Shown: positions 24,260 to 33,425 of the stretch, in pieces
Position numbering within the stretch: the stretch's first letter is position 1
Layout of the letters: each line of letters begins with the position of its first letter
NCBI RefSeq assembly: GCF_016806835.2
Contig: NZ_CP086111.1
Span: 1,809,001-1,873,000 of the forward strand
Source of the DNA: Skermanella rosea
GTDB taxonomy: Bacteria; Pseudomonadota; Alphaproteobacteria; Azospirillales; Azospirillaceae
Direction of reading: 5' to 3'
DNA: 64,000 bases
Made by a program: the position numbers and the translations under genes
Notes under the pieces: generated by a model
What the model was told of the DNA's origin: nothing
The model's input: the letters and a program-made list of their open reading frames with translations, nothing else
The model's database searches: none

Positions 24260-25033
24260 TCAGTCCGCCAGTTCCAGCACCACGGGGGTGTGGTCGGAGG
24301 CTTTCTCCTCGCCGCGCGGGCCGCGGTCGATCCGGCAATCGACAAGGCGGTCGGCGGCCTGGGGCGACAGCAGGAAATGGTCGATGCGGATGCCCTGGTC
24401 GCGCGGCCAGCGGCCGGCTTGATAATCCCAGAAGGTATAGGCGCGGGATTCGTCGGGATGCACCGCGCGGAAGGCCTCGGTCAGGCCCAGGTTGAGCAGG
24501 GCGCGGAACTGGGCGCGGGTCTCGGGGCGGAACAGGGCGTCGGTCTCCCACGCCTGTGGGTCGTAGACGTCCTCGGGGGCGGGGATGACGTTGTAGTCTC
24601 CTCCCAGCACGAAGGGCTGCTCGGTCTTGAGCAGTTCCGCCGCGTGACGGCGCAGCCGTTCCATCCAGCGGAGCTTGTACGGGTACTTCTCGGTCCCGAC
24701 GGGATTGCCATTGGGCAGGTAGAGCGAGGCGATGCGGACGCCGGCCACGGTGGCTTCGACATAACGGCCCTGGGTGTCCTCGGCATCGCCGGGCAGATGG
24801 TCGAGCACGTCCTCGGCCGGCTGCTTCGACAACAATGCCACTCCGTTGTAGCTCTTCTGCCCGACGACGGCGCAGCAATAGCCCAGCGCCTCGAACTCCT
24901 GTTTCGGGAAGGAGGCGGTCTCGCACTTGATCTCCTGGAACAGGACGACATCCGGGGATGCGCGCTCCAGCCACGCCAGCACGTTGGGCAGGCGGGCCTT
25001 CACGGAGTTGACGTTCCAGGTGGCGATTTTCAT
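24260..25033 (-). CDS. xthA: Exodeoxyribonuclease III
   Basis: A 257-residue Mg-dependent AP endonuclease / 3'-5' exonuclease of base-excision repair. It starts with MKIATWNVNSVKARLPN; VVLFQEIKC carries the metal-binding Glu, and later motifs are SLYLPNGNPVGTEKYPYK, GGDYNVIPAPEDVYDP and the terminal SDHTPVVLEL with Asp-His. Full length and every catalytic motif are present. It converges with the YpfJ-type gene, with 27 bases between stops. A short frame upstream ends with ATGA overlap at its start codon. Confidence 0.95.
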   Translation of the reverse strand: MKIATWNVNSVKARLPNVLAWLERASPDVVLFQEIKCETASFPKQEFEALGYCCAVVGQKSYNGVALLSKQPAEDVLDHLPGDAEDTQGRYVEATVAGVRIASLYLPNGNPVGTEKYPYKLRWMERLRRHAAELLKTEQPFVLGGDYNVIPAPEDVYDPQAWETDALFRPETRAQFRALLNLGLTEAFRAVHPDESRAYTFWDYQAGRWPRDQGIRIDHFLLSPQAADRLVDCRIDRGPRGEEKASDHTPVVLELAD

Positions 25034-25242
25034 GGGGTGTCTTCCTTGTTGGTCAGCGGTCGCAGATCGACCTGGACGGGGTTTACGTCTCGGCCCGGCG
25101 CGTCGCGGGGAAGAGCCTTCTGGAACATGACGGTCTGTCCAGTTCCGCGTTGCCGGAACGGCACCCCTTCACGCTTGAGGAGATCGAGCGCGACGACTGG
25201 TATCCCGATCCTCTGAACTGAAGGCTGGACGCCCGCAGGCAT
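25030..25242 (-). CDS. Possible short ORF coupled to xthA
   Basis: A 70-residue frame ending in an ATGA overlap with the xthA start. Its sequence (IPVVALDLLKREGVPFRQRG, ending PLTNKEDTP) matches nothing I know. The overlap is the only positive sign; no clear ribosome-binding site was found. It may be a remnant or simply chance. Confidence 0.2.
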   Translation of the reverse strand: MPAGVQPSVQRIGIPVVALDLLKREGVPFRQRGTGQTVMFQKALPRDAPGRDVNPVQVDLRPLTNKEDTP

Positions 25243-25243
25243 T

Positions 25244-25706
25244 CAGGGAGCGTGGAAGAACGGATCATCTCCGTCGTGGGCAAGCTTCCTAGCTGCCCGG
25301 GGAAAGCTTCGCAGGTGCTGCTGGTTCGACGTCATTTCGATCAGGTCCGACATAGCGCTCGAATTTCTACAGTGCGGTCGACTCTACAGCTTCACCGTAG
25401 AAAACCCCTTGCAACAGTGGGTTAGCTTTTGCTGTCGGGCCTGCGGGCTTCATCGGGGTCTCCGTCTCGGAAGATGCGCGGTAGATCGGCCTTCGCCTGT
25501 CAGGGCGAACGCCGACGCCCCGCATCATCGCTCCGGCCATGCTGTCGGCGTCGGCCTTCGGCCGAGGCCGACCTACGGCGGACCGGGCGGAAGCAGCGTG
25601 CCGGCACTTATCCGAGGACTTCTCGCTTCGATGAGGTCGAGTGCATCGGCTTGCTCGGGCGCTCGCCTGTGCAAATTCGGGCCTTCGGGACGGCCGCCGG
25701 ACCGCA
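25244..25706. other. Gene-free region with decayed repeats
   Basis: No convincing gene is seen between the short frame before xthA and the end of erpA. The stretch holds a low-GC patch with repeated TCTACAG words (near 25365-25400: TTCTACAGTG, CTCTACAGC, CGTAGAAAA). It also holds one full and one degraded copy of the palindromic element described at 25489-25577. It reads like a site where mobile or palindromic sequences have piled up and decayed. Confidence 0.5.
25489..25577. repeat. Palindromic repeat, family A copy 2 plus a degraded relative
   Basis: TCGGCCTTCGGCCGAGGCCGACCTACG (read 25551-25577 in parts) is the inverse of the element at 4031-4063 and shares the GGCCGACCTACG arm exactly. 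A weaker relative, GTAGATCGGCCTTCG followed by GGGCGAACGCCGAC, lies at about 25481-25515. The recurrence 21 kb apart shows a dispersed family. Confidence 0.6.
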
Positions 25707-26096
25707 TCACACCGCGAAGGACGAGCCGCAGCCGCAGGACGCTGTGGCGTTGGGGTTCTTGATCTGGAAGCTGGCGCCCATCAGGTCCTCGACGAAGTCG
25801 ATGATCGAGCCGTTCAGCAGGTCGAGCGAGACGTCGTCGGTCACGACCGAGGTCCCCAGGTGCTCGAACACGTAGTCGTCCTCGTTGACGGTCTTGTCGA
25901 AGCTGAAGCCGTACTGGAAGCCCGAGCAGCCGCCGCCGGATACCGTGATGCGCAGCATCAGGGCGTCGTCGCCTTCCATCTGGCGGAGCACGGCGACCCG
26001 CCGGGCGGCACTGTCGGAGATCGAGAGGGACCGGCCGCCCGGGGCCACGGCGGCGGCTGAGTCGGTCTGCGGTGTGTTGAGCGCCGTGTCGGCCAT
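25707..26096 (-). CDS. erpA: Iron-sulphur cluster insertion protein ErpA
   Basis: A 129-residue A-type carrier that delivers Fe-S clusters to target proteins. The three ligand cysteines are in SGGGCSGFQYGF and the C-terminal ASCGCGSSF. DDVSLDLLNGSIIDFVEDL is the usual middle segment. The first ~25 residues are a low-complexity extension common in alphaproteobacterial copies. It is divergent from dgt with a 196-base shared upstream region. The neighbourhood with dgt-argS is conserved in Rhodospirillales to my knowledge. Confidence 0.93.
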   Translation of the reverse strand: MADTALNTPQTDSAAAVAPGGRSLSISDSAARRVAVLRQMEGDDALMLRITVSGGGCSGFQYGFSFDKTVNEDDYVFEHLGTSVVTDDVSLDLLNGSIIDFVEDLMGASFQIKNPNATASCGCGSSFAV

Positions 26097-26187
26097 GGTC
26101 TTCTCCTTGGGTTCCGCGCGTTCTCCGCGGGAGGTCGGTCGAAAGCGGGCCTAAAAAATGCCCATGTCGGGGAGTTTCACTTGACCC

Positions 26188-26216
26188 TATGTAAGCAGAC
26201 CTGACCGTCTGTTCAA
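26188..26216 (-). promoter_or_regulatory. Candidate sigma-70 promoter of erpA
   Basis: Read on the minus strand, TTGAAC (26216-26211) is followed after exactly 17 bases by TACATA (26193-26188). The start site would fall near 26181, giving a leader of about 85 bases before the erpA ATG. The same -10 word appears in the higB promoter. Confidence 0.35.
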
Positions 26217-26271
26217 AGGGCCGGGCGCGCGGCAGGTCAATAGGTCGCGATGGTGATTGAAATATGAACCC

Positions 26272-26285
26272 CACTATCGGTAGTG
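26272..26285. promoter_or_regulatory. CACTA-TCGG-TAGTG dyad before dgt
   Basis: A perfect 5-bp inverted repeat with a 4-base centre lies seven bases upstream of the dgt ATG, where a ribosome-binding site would normally be. No purine-rich ribosome-binding site is visible there. It may be a small operator or a hairpin in the leader. Confidence 0.25.
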
Positions 26286-26292
26286 TCCGGGC

Positions 26293-27504
26293 ATGATCGC
26301 CGATCAATCCCTTCTCCGGAACGCCGAACCGGGACCGGCCGCCTATGCGTGCCGCCCGGAGCTTACCCGCGGCCGGCTGAAGCCCGAGCCGGAGAGCCCG
26401 ACGCGGTCGGTGTTCCAGCGCGACCGCGACCGCATCATCCATTCCGGCGCGTTCCGCAAGCTGAAATACAAGACGCAGGTCTTCGTCTACCACGAGGGCG
26501 ACTATTACCGCACCCGCCTGACCCACAGCCTGGAGGTCGCCCAGATCGCCCGCTCGGTCAGCCGCACGCTGGGCCTGAACGAGGACCTGGCGGAGGCGGT
26601 GGCGCTCGCCCACGACCTTGGCCACACCTGCTTCGGCCATGCCGGGGAGGAGGCGCTGAACGAGGCCATGAAGCCCTATGGCGGCTTCAGCCACAACGAC
26701 CAGACGCTGCGCATCCTGACCCGGCTGGAGCGCCGCTACGCCGAGTTCGACGGGCTGAACCTGACCTGGGAGACGCTGGAGGGAGTGGTCAAGCACAACG
26801 GCCCGCTGCTGCCCGAACTGCCCGGCCACGGCCTGCCGACGACGATCCGCGAGTTCCAGCAGGAGCTGGACCTGGAGCTGGGCACCAATCCCGGCATGGA
26901 GGCGCAGGTCGCGGCGCTGGCCGACGACATCGCCTACAACAACCACGACATCGACGACGGGCTGCGCGCCGGCCTGTTCACGCTGGAGGAGATCGCGGAG
27001 CTGCCGCTTCTGGGCGGCATCATCCGGGGCCTGCACGACCGCTATCCGGGGCTGGACCGGACCCGGCTGGTCCACGAGACGATCCGGCGCATGATCGACC
27101 ACATGGTGACCGACCTGCTCGCCGAGACCCGGCGGCGGATCGCCGAGGTCGGGCCGCGCTCCGCCGCCGAGGTGCGCGCGGCGCCCCGCGCCATGGTCGC
27201 CTTCAGCGACGGGATGCGCGACCATGATCGGGTCTTGCGCGGATTCCTGAAACAGCGCATGTACCGGCATTACAAAGTGAACCGCGTCACCAGCAAGACG
27301 CGGCGCGTGGTCTCCGAGCTGTTCTCGCTGTTCATGGCCGAGCCGGAATGCCTGCCGACGGAATGGCAGGCCGACCTGGCCGCGCTGGGCGGCAACGACG
27401 AAAGATCGCGCGCCCGGCTGGTGGCCGATTATATTGCAGGCATGACCGATCGCTTCGCCCTGGCGGAGTACGAGCGGATGTTCGACATGGAATCCAAGAC
27501 CTGA
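26293..27504 (+). CDS. dgt: Deoxyguanosinetriphosphate triphosphohydrolase-like protein
   Basis: A 403-residue HD-domain dNTPase that splits dGTP (or other dNTPs) to nucleoside and tripolyphosphate. The HD metal site is visible as [18 protein letters not shown], then [20 protein letters not shown], and a later [19 protein letters not shown]. The [10 protein letters not shown]-like opening ([20 protein letters not shown]) is typical of the alphaproteobacterial group. It leads the seven-gene operon; its TGA overlaps the argS ATG by one base. Confidence 0.93.
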   Translation: MIADQSLLRNAEPGPAAYACRPELTRGRLKPEPESPTRSVFQRDRDRIIHSGAFRKLKYKTQVFVYHEGDYYRTRLTHSLEVAQIARSVSRTLGLNEDLAEAVALAHDLGHTCFGHAGEEALNEAMKPYGGFSHNDQTLRILTRLERRYAEFDGLNLTWETLEGVVKHNGPLLPELPGHGLPTTIREFQQELDLELGTNPGMEAQVAALADDIAYNNHDIDDGLRAGLFTLEEIAELPLLGGIIRGLHDRYPGLDRTRLVHETIRRMIDHMVTDLLAETRRRIAEVGPRSAAEVRAAPRAMVAFSDGMRDHDRVLRGFLKQRMYRHYKVNRVTSKTRRVVSELFSLFMAEPECLPTEWQADLAALGGNDERSRARLVADYIAGMTDRFALAEYERMFDMESKT

Positions 27505-29261
27505 TGAATCTGTTCAACGAGTTCGCCAAAGACCTTCGCGTCATCCTGGATGACCTCGCGGCACGCGGGCAGCTTCCGGGCGGGCTCGACCTGTCCAAGG
27601 TGACGGTGGAGCCGCCGCGCGACGCCTCCCACGGCGACCTGTCCACCAACGCCGCCCTGGTGCTGGCCAAGCAGGCGGGATTGAAGCCGCGCGCGATCGC
27701 GGACATGCTGGTGGAGCGCCTGAAGGGCCTGGACGACGTCGTCTCGGTCGAGATCGCGGGACCCGGCTTCGTGAACCTGCGCCTGTCCGACGACACTTGG
27801 CGCCAGCGGATCGGCGACATCCTGGTGGCGGGCGTCACCTACGGCAACAGCAGCGTGGGCGCCGGATCGGCGGTCAATGTCGAGTATGTCTCGGCCAACC
27901 CGACCGGCCCGCTGCACGCGGCGCACGCGCGCGGCGCGGTGGTCGGCGACGCGCTGGCGTCACTGCTGGAGAAGGCGGGCTACACCGTCACCCGCGAATA
28001 TTACATCAACGACGCCGGCGCGCAGGTCGAGGTGCTGGGCCGCTCGACCTACCTGCGCTACCGCGAGGCGCTGGGCGAGACGGTCGAGATCCCGGCCGGC
28101 ATGTATCCGGGCGAATACCTCAAGGACGTGGGCGCCGCCCTGGCCGGGCGGGACGGGCCGAAATGGCTCGACGTTCCCGAATCGGAATGGCTGCCCGCCG
28201 TGCGCGACTTCGCGATCGAGCAGATCCTGGCCGGGATCAAGGACGACCTGGACGCGCTCGGCGTGCGCCGGCAGGTCTTCTCGTCCGAGCGGAACCTGAT
28301 CGCCAGCGGCGCGGTGGAGGACGCCTATCAGTCGCTGGTCGACCAGGGGCTGATCTATACCGGCGTGCTGGAGCCGCCGAAGGGCAAGAAGCCTGAGGAC
28401 TGGGAGCCGCGGCCCCAGACGCTGTTCCGCGCCACCCAGTTCGGCGACGACGTGGACCGCCCGCTGAAGAAGTCGGACGGCAGCTGGACCTATTTCGCCA
28501 ACGACATCGCCTACCACCTGGACAAGTTCCGCCGGGGCAGCCCGATCCTGATCGACGTCCTGGGCGCCGACCACGGCGGCTACGTCAAGCGCATGCAGGC
28601 GGCGACAACGGCGGTGACCGGCGGGCAGGGCTCCCTGGACGCCAAGATCTGCCAGCTGGTCCACCTTCTCCAGAACGGCGAGCCGGTCAAGATGTCGAAG
28701 CGCGCCGGCACCTTCGTGACCCTGCGCGACGTGATCGACCAAGTCGGCCGCGACGTGGTCCGCTTCATCATGCTGACCCGGCGCAACGACCAGACGCTGG
28801 AGTTCGACTTCGCCAAGGTGACCGAGCAGTCCAAGGACAACCCGGTCTTCTATGTCCAGTACGCCCATGCCCGCTGCTGCTCGGTGCTGCGCCACGCCAA
28901 GGAAGCCGACCCGGAGCGCAGCCTGAACTCGGACGACCTGGCGGCGACCGCCAACCTGTCCCGCCTGGAGGCGCCGGAGGAGCTGGCCCTGGTCAAGCTG
29001 ATGGCCAACTGGCCGCGGATCGTCGAATCGGCGGCGCAGGCCCACGAGGCGCACCGCGTCGCGTTCTACCTCTACGACCTCGCGGCGGCCTTCCACGGGC
29101 TGTGGAACAAGGGCAAGGACGACACGACGATGCGTTTCCTGCTCGATGAAGACCCTGAGCTGACCACCGCCCGGCTGGCGCTGATCAAGGCGGTGTCGAT
29201 CGTGATCGCATCCGGTCTGGGTGTGATGGGAGTGGAGCCTGTCGAGGAACTGCGCGGATGA
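27504..29261 (+). CDS. argS: Arginyl-tRNA synthetase
   Basis: A 585-residue class I synthetase charging tRNA-Arg. It starts [20 protein letters not shown] at the TGATG junction with dgt. The HIGH region reads [19 protein letters not shown], with HAAH in place of the usual HVGH, so the normally conserved Gly is Ala. The second signature is intact ([20 protein letters not shown]). The C-terminal anticodon-binding helices end with [14 protein letters not shown], typical of ArgS. The SPOR gene follows with an ATGA overlap. Apart from the altered HIGH motif it looks complete. Confidence 0.95.
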   Translation: MNLFNEFAKDLRVILDDLAARGQLPGGLDLSKVTVEPPRDASHGDLSTNAALVLAKQAGLKPRAIADMLVERLKGLDDVVSVEIAGPGFVNLRLSDDTWRQRIGDILVAGVTYGNSSVGAGSAVNVEYVSANPTGPLHAAHARGAVVGDALASLLEKAGYTVTREYYINDAGAQVEVLGRSTYLRYREALGETVEIPAGMYPGEYLKDVGAALAGRDGPKWLDVPESEWLPAVRDFAIEQILAGIKDDLDALGVRRQVFSSERNLIASGAVEDAYQSLVDQGLIYTGVLEPPKGKKPEDWEPRPQTLFRATQFGDDVDRPLKKSDGSWTYFANDIAYHLDKFRRGSPILIDVLGADHGGYVKRMQAATTAVTGGQGSLDAKICQLVHLLQNGEPVKMSKRAGTFVTLRDVIDQVGRDVVRFIMLTRRNDQTLEFDFAKVTEQSKDNPVFYVQYAHARCCSVLRHAKEADPERSLNSDDLAATANLSRLEAPEELALVKLMANWPRIVESAAQAHEAHRVAFYLYDLAAAFHGLWNKGKDDTTMRFLLDEDPELTTARLALIKAVSIVIASGLGVMGVEPVEELRG

Positions 29262-30301
29262 GCCAGTACGATCGCCGAGACCCCTATGGCCGGGACGACC
29301 ACGGACCGGAGGGCGATGGCCGGGACGAGTATGCCGCCGGCAACGGTCCCGACGCCGAGGATGCCCGGTACATGCCCCGCGACCTGCGGGTCGAGCCGCG
29401 GGTCTACCAGCGCGGCTCCTACCGGCCCAATCCCGACGCGCGGCCCGCGCGCGGCCGGCGCCGGCTGTTGGCGCCGATCCTGGCCGGCGTGGGGCTGGTG
29501 CTGTTCTTCGCGATCGTCTGGCTGACCTATACCGGCGGCCAGGACGGCGGTACCGACGGCGGCATGCCGCTGATCAAGGCCGACGGGTCCCCGGTCAAGA
29601 TGCGCCCGGACCAGCCCGGCGGCATGGCCGTGCCGCACCAGGACAAGCTGATCTACGACAGGTTGAAGGCCGAGACCGGCAATACCGAGACCGCGGCGGT
29701 CGAGCGGCTGCTGCCCCCGCCGGAGACGCCGCTGCCGCGTCCCGAGCCGCCGCAGGCGGCGCCGGAGCCGGTCCCGCAGCTTCCGCCGGCGGCGGCCGGC
29801 GCGCCGGTGCCGCTGTCCCAGGACATGGCGGCGTCGGAGCAGCCGGGCCTGGTCGAGGACGAGGGGCCGGCGGAGGAAGTCCCGCCGCCCGCCGCGATCC
29901 CGGCGCCTCCGCCGCCCGTGGCCGCCGCTCCGGCACCGCCGCCGGCGCCGGCTCCCGCGGCGCGTCCGGTGCCGCTTGCACCGCCCGCGGCACCCCCGCA
30001 GACGGCGGCCCTGCCGCCGCCGGCACCCCCGGCTCCCGCGGCATCCTCGGGCGGCGGAGGGTTCCGTCTCCAGATCGCCTCGGTGAAGTCCGAGGACGGC
30101 GCGCGGGCCGAGTTCCAGCGGCTCCAGCGCCGCTATCCCGAGATCCTGGGAGGTCTGGGCGTCAACTATGTCCGGGCCGACCTGGGTGCCAAGGGTGTCT
30201 ATTACCGGGTGCAGGCCGGGCCGGTGGACGAGGCCCGCGCCTCGTCGATCTGTTCGTCGCTGAAGGCCCAGAGCGTCGGGTGCATAATTGTCCGCCAGTA
30301 A
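29258..30301 (+). CDS. SPOR-domain membrane protein
   Basis: A 347-residue cell-envelope protein. A charged cytoplasmic start of ~70 residues precedes one membrane helix ([20 protein letters not shown]). A long Pro/Ala-rich periplasmic linker follows (about 145-260), and the protein ends in a SPOR domain ([20 protein letters not shown] to [20 protein letters not shown]). SPOR domains bind denuded peptidoglycan at division sites, and this gene's position after argS is a conserved alphaproteobacterial arrangement. The ATGA overlap with argS and a 14-base overlap with nagZ imply tight co-translation. Confidence 0.92.
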   Translation: MSQYDRRDPYGRDDHGPEGDGRDEYAAGNGPDAEDARYMPRDLRVEPRVYQRGSYRPNPDARPARGRRRLLAPILAGVGLVLFFAIVWLTYTGGQDGGTDGGMPLIKADGSPVKMRPDQPGGMAVPHQDKLIYDRLKAETGNTETAAVERLLPPPETPLPRPEPPQAAPEPVPQLPPAAAGAPVPLSQDMAASEQPGLVEDEGPAEEVPPPAAIPAPPPPVAAAPAPPPAPAPAARPVPLAPPAAPPQTAALPPPAPPAPAASSGGGGFRLQIASVKSEDGARAEFQRLQRRYPEILGGLGVNYVRADLGAKGVYYRVQAGPVDEARASSICSSLKAQSVGCIIVRQ

Positions 30302-31361
30302 GTCCGTTCTCTCCGGGAAGCGTCCCGCCGCCGTCGTCTATGGCTGTGCCGGCCTGAGCCTGAGCGAGGAAGAGCGGGAGTTCTTCCGCCTCGCCGACCC
30401 CTTCGGTTTCATCCTGTTCCGCCGCAATTGCCAGTCCCGAGACCAGGTCCGCGCCCTGGTCTCGGAGCTGCGCGCCTCGGTCGGCCGGGCTGACGCGCCG
30501 GTGCTGATCGACCAGGAGGGCGGCCGGGTCGCGCGCATGCGCCCGCCGGAATGGGCTGCCCACCCGGCGGCCCGGCGGATCGGCGACTTGGCGGTCGGCG
30601 ACCCGGAGGCGGGGGCGGAGGCTGCGTGGCTGAACGCGCGGCTGCTGGCCGCGATGCTTCACGAGGTCGGCATCACGGTCGATTGCGCGCCGGTGTGCGA
30701 CGTGCCGGTGGACGGCTCCCACGACGTGATCGGCGACCGGGCCTTCTCGGACGATCCGGAGCTGGTCGCGAGCCTCGCCCGGATCTCCTGCACCGGGCTG
30801 CTGGACGGCGGCGTGCTGCCGGTGATCAAGCACCTGCCGGGCCATGGCCGGGCGCTGTGCGACAGCCACCTGGAGCAGCCGCTGGTCGAGGCGGGCCGGG
30901 CGGAGCTGGCGCGCAGCGACTTCCTGCCGTTCGAGGTGGTGTCGGACATGCCGCTGGGCATGGTCGCCCATGTCGTCTACCGGGAGCTGGACCCGGTCCA
31001 TCCCGCGAGCACGTCGCGCATCGTCATCCAGTCGGTGATCCGGGAGCAGATCGGCTTCGACGGGCTGCTGTTCTGCGACGACCTGTCGATGGAGGCCCTG
31101 GCCGGCACCGTCGCCGAGCGCGCCGCGGCGGTCCTGGAGGCCGGCTGCGACGTGGTCCTGCACTGCAACGGCAGGCTGGAGGAGATGCGCGACCTGCTGG
31201 GCGTGGTGCCGCCGCTGACCGACGCCGCCGCCGTGCGGTGGGAGCGGGCTTTGACCTTCCTGAAGCCGCCGGGGCGGGGTGACGTTGATGCCATGCGCGA
31301 GCGGCTGGACGGGCTGCTGGAGGGCGATGCCCTGGATCCCGGCGCGGACCTGGTGGCCTGA
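30288..31361 (+). CDS. nagZ: Beta-N-acetylhexosaminidase NagZ
   Basis: A 357-residue family-3 glycosidase of peptidoglycan recycling that removes GlcNAc from anhydro-muropeptides in the cytoplasm. Key segments are DPFGFILFRRNCQSRDQV, VLIDQEGGRVARM, VIKHLPGHGRALCDSHLEQP with the catalytic His/Asp loop at 181-194, and GLLFCDDLSMEA with the nucleophile Asp. It begins with a TTG at 30288 inside the SPOR gene, and its TGA overlaps the next ATG by one base. The product's release of muropeptides fits the peptidoglycan theme of its neighbour. Confidence 0.93.
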   Translation: MSASKSVLSGKRPAAVVYGCAGLSLSEEEREFFRLADPFGFILFRRNCQSRDQVRALVSELRASVGRADAPVLIDQEGGRVARMRPPEWAAHPAARRIGDLAVGDPEAGAEAAWLNARLLAAMLHEVGITVDCAPVCDVPVDGSHDVIGDRAFSDDPELVASLARISCTGLLDGGVLPVIKHLPGHGRALCDSHLEQPLVEAGRAELARSDFLPFEVVSDMPLGMVAHVVYRELDPVHPASTSRIVIQSVIREQIGFDGLLFCDDLSMEALAGTVAERAAAVLEAGCDVVLHCNGRLEEMRDLLGVVPPLTDAAAVRWERALTFLKPPGRGDVDAMRERLDGLLEGDALDPGADLVA

Positions 31362-32047
31362 TGCCGGATATCGGGCAGTTCCTGTTCGACGCGTCGGTCT
31401 GGGTGATCCCGGTCATCGTGGCGATCACCTTCCACGAGGCGGCCCACGGCTATGTCGCGTGGAAGCTGGGCGACGACACGGCGAAGGTGCTGGGGCGGGT
31501 GACCTTCAACCCGCTGCGCCATGTCGATCCGTTCGGCACGGTGGTGCTGCCCGCGATCATGTATTTCACCACCTCCTTCCTGTTCGGCTGGGCCAAGCCG
31601 GTTCCGGTCAATTTCAGGCGGCTGCGCAACCCGCGCTACGGCATGGTGCTGGTGGCGCTGGCCGGGCCGGCGATCAACATCGTCCTGGCCTTCTTCTCCG
31701 CCTGGGCGCTGCGCTGGGTCGGGCTGCTGCCGGACGAGGCCCTGCTGTGGGTCCAGCAGAGCCTGGTGATCGCGGTCCAGATCAACGTGATCCTGGCGGT
31801 CTTCAACATGATCCCGCTGCCGCCGCTGGACGGCGGCCGGGTCGCGGTCGGGCTGCTGCCGCGCCAGCTCGCGATGCCGATCGCCCGGATCGAGCCCTAC
31901 GGGCTGTTCATCCTGATCGGCGTGCTGTTCATCCTGCCGCTGATCGGGACGCAGCTCGGATATAACCTCAGCGTGCTGCCCTGGCTGCTGGGGCCGCCGG
32001 TCGAGTATGTCATCCGGCTGCTCGGCTTCGTGACCGGACACGGCTGA
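31361..32047 (+). CDS. Site-2 protease family (M50) intramembrane metalloprotease
   Basis: A 228-residue polytopic membrane protein of the YwhC-like M50 group. The zinc site HEAAH is in VAITFHEAAHGYVAWKLG, and the third ligand is in NMIPLPPLDGGRVAVGLL. About five hydrophobic helices are visible. Members cleave membrane-bound substrates; no substrate is known for this clade. The ATG overlaps the nagZ stop; a six-base gap separates it from scpA. Its presence between nagZ and scpA is a conserved feature of the cluster. Confidence 0.92.
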   Translation: MPDIGQFLFDASVWVIPVIVAITFHEAAHGYVAWKLGDDTAKVLGRVTFNPLRHVDPFGTVVLPAIMYFTTSFLFGWAKPVPVNFRRLRNPRYGMVLVALAGPAINIVLAFFSAWALRWVGLLPDEALLWVQQSLVIAVQINVILAVFNMIPLPPLDGGRVAVGLLPRQLAMPIARIEPYGLFILIGVLFILPLIGTQLGYNLSVLPWLLGPPVEYVIRLLGFVTGHG

Positions 32048-32053
32048 CGCCCC

Positions 32054-32812
32054 ATGGCCGACCAAGCGATCCTGGAAGCGGAAGGGCAGCTGGTCCTCGA
32101 CCTCGACGGGTACGAGGGGCCGATCGACGTGCTGCTGACCCTGGCGCGCGACCAGAAGGTGGACCTGACCCGGATCTCCATCCTCCAGCTCGCCGACCAG
32201 TACCTGGAGTTCGTCGCCGAGGCGCGGCGCATCCGGCTGGAGCTGGCGGCCGACTATCTGGTCATGGCGGCGTGGCTGGCCTACCTCAAGTCCCGGCTGC
32301 TGCTGCCCGAGCAGGACGAGGAGGAGCCGAGCGGCGAGGACCTGGCCCAGGCGCTGGCCTTCCAGCTCCAGCGGCTGGAGGCGATGCAGGAGGCCGGGAC
32401 CAAGCTGCTCGACCGGCCCCGGCTGGGGCGCGACGTGTTCGCGCGCGGCGCTCCGGAGGGCATCCGGATCGTCACCCGGTCGATCTTCGACCTGTCGCTG
32501 TACGACCTGCTGAGGGCCTATACCGAGCACAAGCGGCGCGAGGAGTTCGGCACCTGGCGCATCCAGCCGACCGAGCTCTATTCGCTGGAGGACGCGCTGA
32601 AGCACCTGTCGGAGATGCTGGGCCGGCTGCCGGACTGGACGGACCTCGCCAATTTCGTGCCGGGGGCGGGCGGCGACACGCTGCTGAGCCGCTCGGCCCT
32701 GGCCGCCCATTTCGTCGCCAGCCTGGAGCTGACCAAGGCCGGCAAGCTGGAGCTTCGGCAGGAGGGCGTGTTCTCGCCCATATATCTGCGCCGCGTGCGG
32801 TCGCCGTCATGA
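32054..32812 (+). CDS. scpA: Segregation and condensation protein A
   Basis: A 252-residue kleisin that bridges SMC heads and is needed for chromosome segregation. The family core is LVLDLDGYEGPIDVLLTLAR, followed by KVDLTRISILQLADQYLEF and YLVMAAWLAYLKSRLLLPE. A C-terminal winged-helix portion (FVASLELTKAGKLELRQEG) binds the SMC head. scpB overlaps its stop by four bases (32809-32812). No smc gene is in the window. Confidence 0.95.
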   Translation: MADQAILEAEGQLVLDLDGYEGPIDVLLTLARDQKVDLTRISILQLADQYLEFVAEARRIRLELAADYLVMAAWLAYLKSRLLLPEQDEEEPSGEDLAQALAFQLQRLEAMQEAGTKLLDRPRLGRDVFARGAPEGIRIVTRSIFDLSLYDLLRAYTEHKRREEFGTWRIQPTELYSLEDALKHLSEMLGRLPDWTDLANFVPGAGGDTLLSRSALAAHFVASLELTKAGKLELRQEGVFSPIYLRRVRSPS

Positions 32813-33387
32813 ACCCGCAGCTCCGATTGCTGGAGGCCCTGCTGTTCGCCTCGGCCGAACCGCTGGACGCCCGCAGCCTGGGGGCGCGGCTGGGGCAGGG
32901 TGCCGACGTTGACGCGCTGCTGGGCGAGCTGGCGGCGCATTACGCCGAGCGGGGCATCAACCTGGTGTGCACCGGCGGGCGCTGGTCGTTCCGGACGGCG
33001 CCGGATCTGGCCGAGAAGCTTCGGGTGGATGCCGAGGTGCAGCGAAAGCTGTCGCGGGCGACCGTCGAGACTCTGGCGATCATCGCCTATCACCAGCCGG
33101 TGACCCGCGCCGAGATCGAGAGCATCCGCGGGGTCGCGACCAGCAAGGGCACGCTGGACATCCTGATGGAGGCGGGCTGGATCCGTCCCGGCAAGCGCCG
33201 CGAGACGCCGGGACGGCCGCTGACCTGGATAACGACCGACGGCTTCCTCGACCATTTCGGCCTGGAGAGCCTGCGCGACCTGCCGAACCTGGAGGACCTC
33301 AAGGCTTCGGGCCTGCTGGACTCCCGGCCGGTGCTCGCCGCGGTCGGAGGCGGCGAGGCGCTGCCAGGGCGGGAGGAGGAGGGATAA
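32809..33387 (+). CDS. scpB: Segregation and condensation protein B
   Basis: A 192-residue partner of ScpA with two winged-helix domains. MNPQLRLLEALLFASAEPLD opens the first; the second contains SRATVETLAIIAYHQPVTRA and EIESIRGVATSKGTLDILME, and WITTDGFLDHFGLESLRDLP closes it. It is the last gene of the dgt-to-scpB operon here. In many relatives tatABC follow, but in this window the next gene is on the opposite strand, so the cluster is interrupted. Confidence 0.95.
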   Translation: MNPQLRLLEALLFASAEPLDARSLGARLGQGADVDALLGELAAHYAERGINLVCTGGRWSFRTAPDLAEKLRVDAEVQRKLSRATVETLAIIAYHQPVTRAEIESIRGVATSKGTLDILMEAGWIRPGKRRETPGRPLTWITTDGFLDHFGLESLRDLPNLEDLKASGLLDSRPVLAAVGGGEALPGREEEG

Positions 33388-33425
33388 CGACCCCGATAAC
33401 CCGGTTCCGGCCGATAGTCTGTCGT

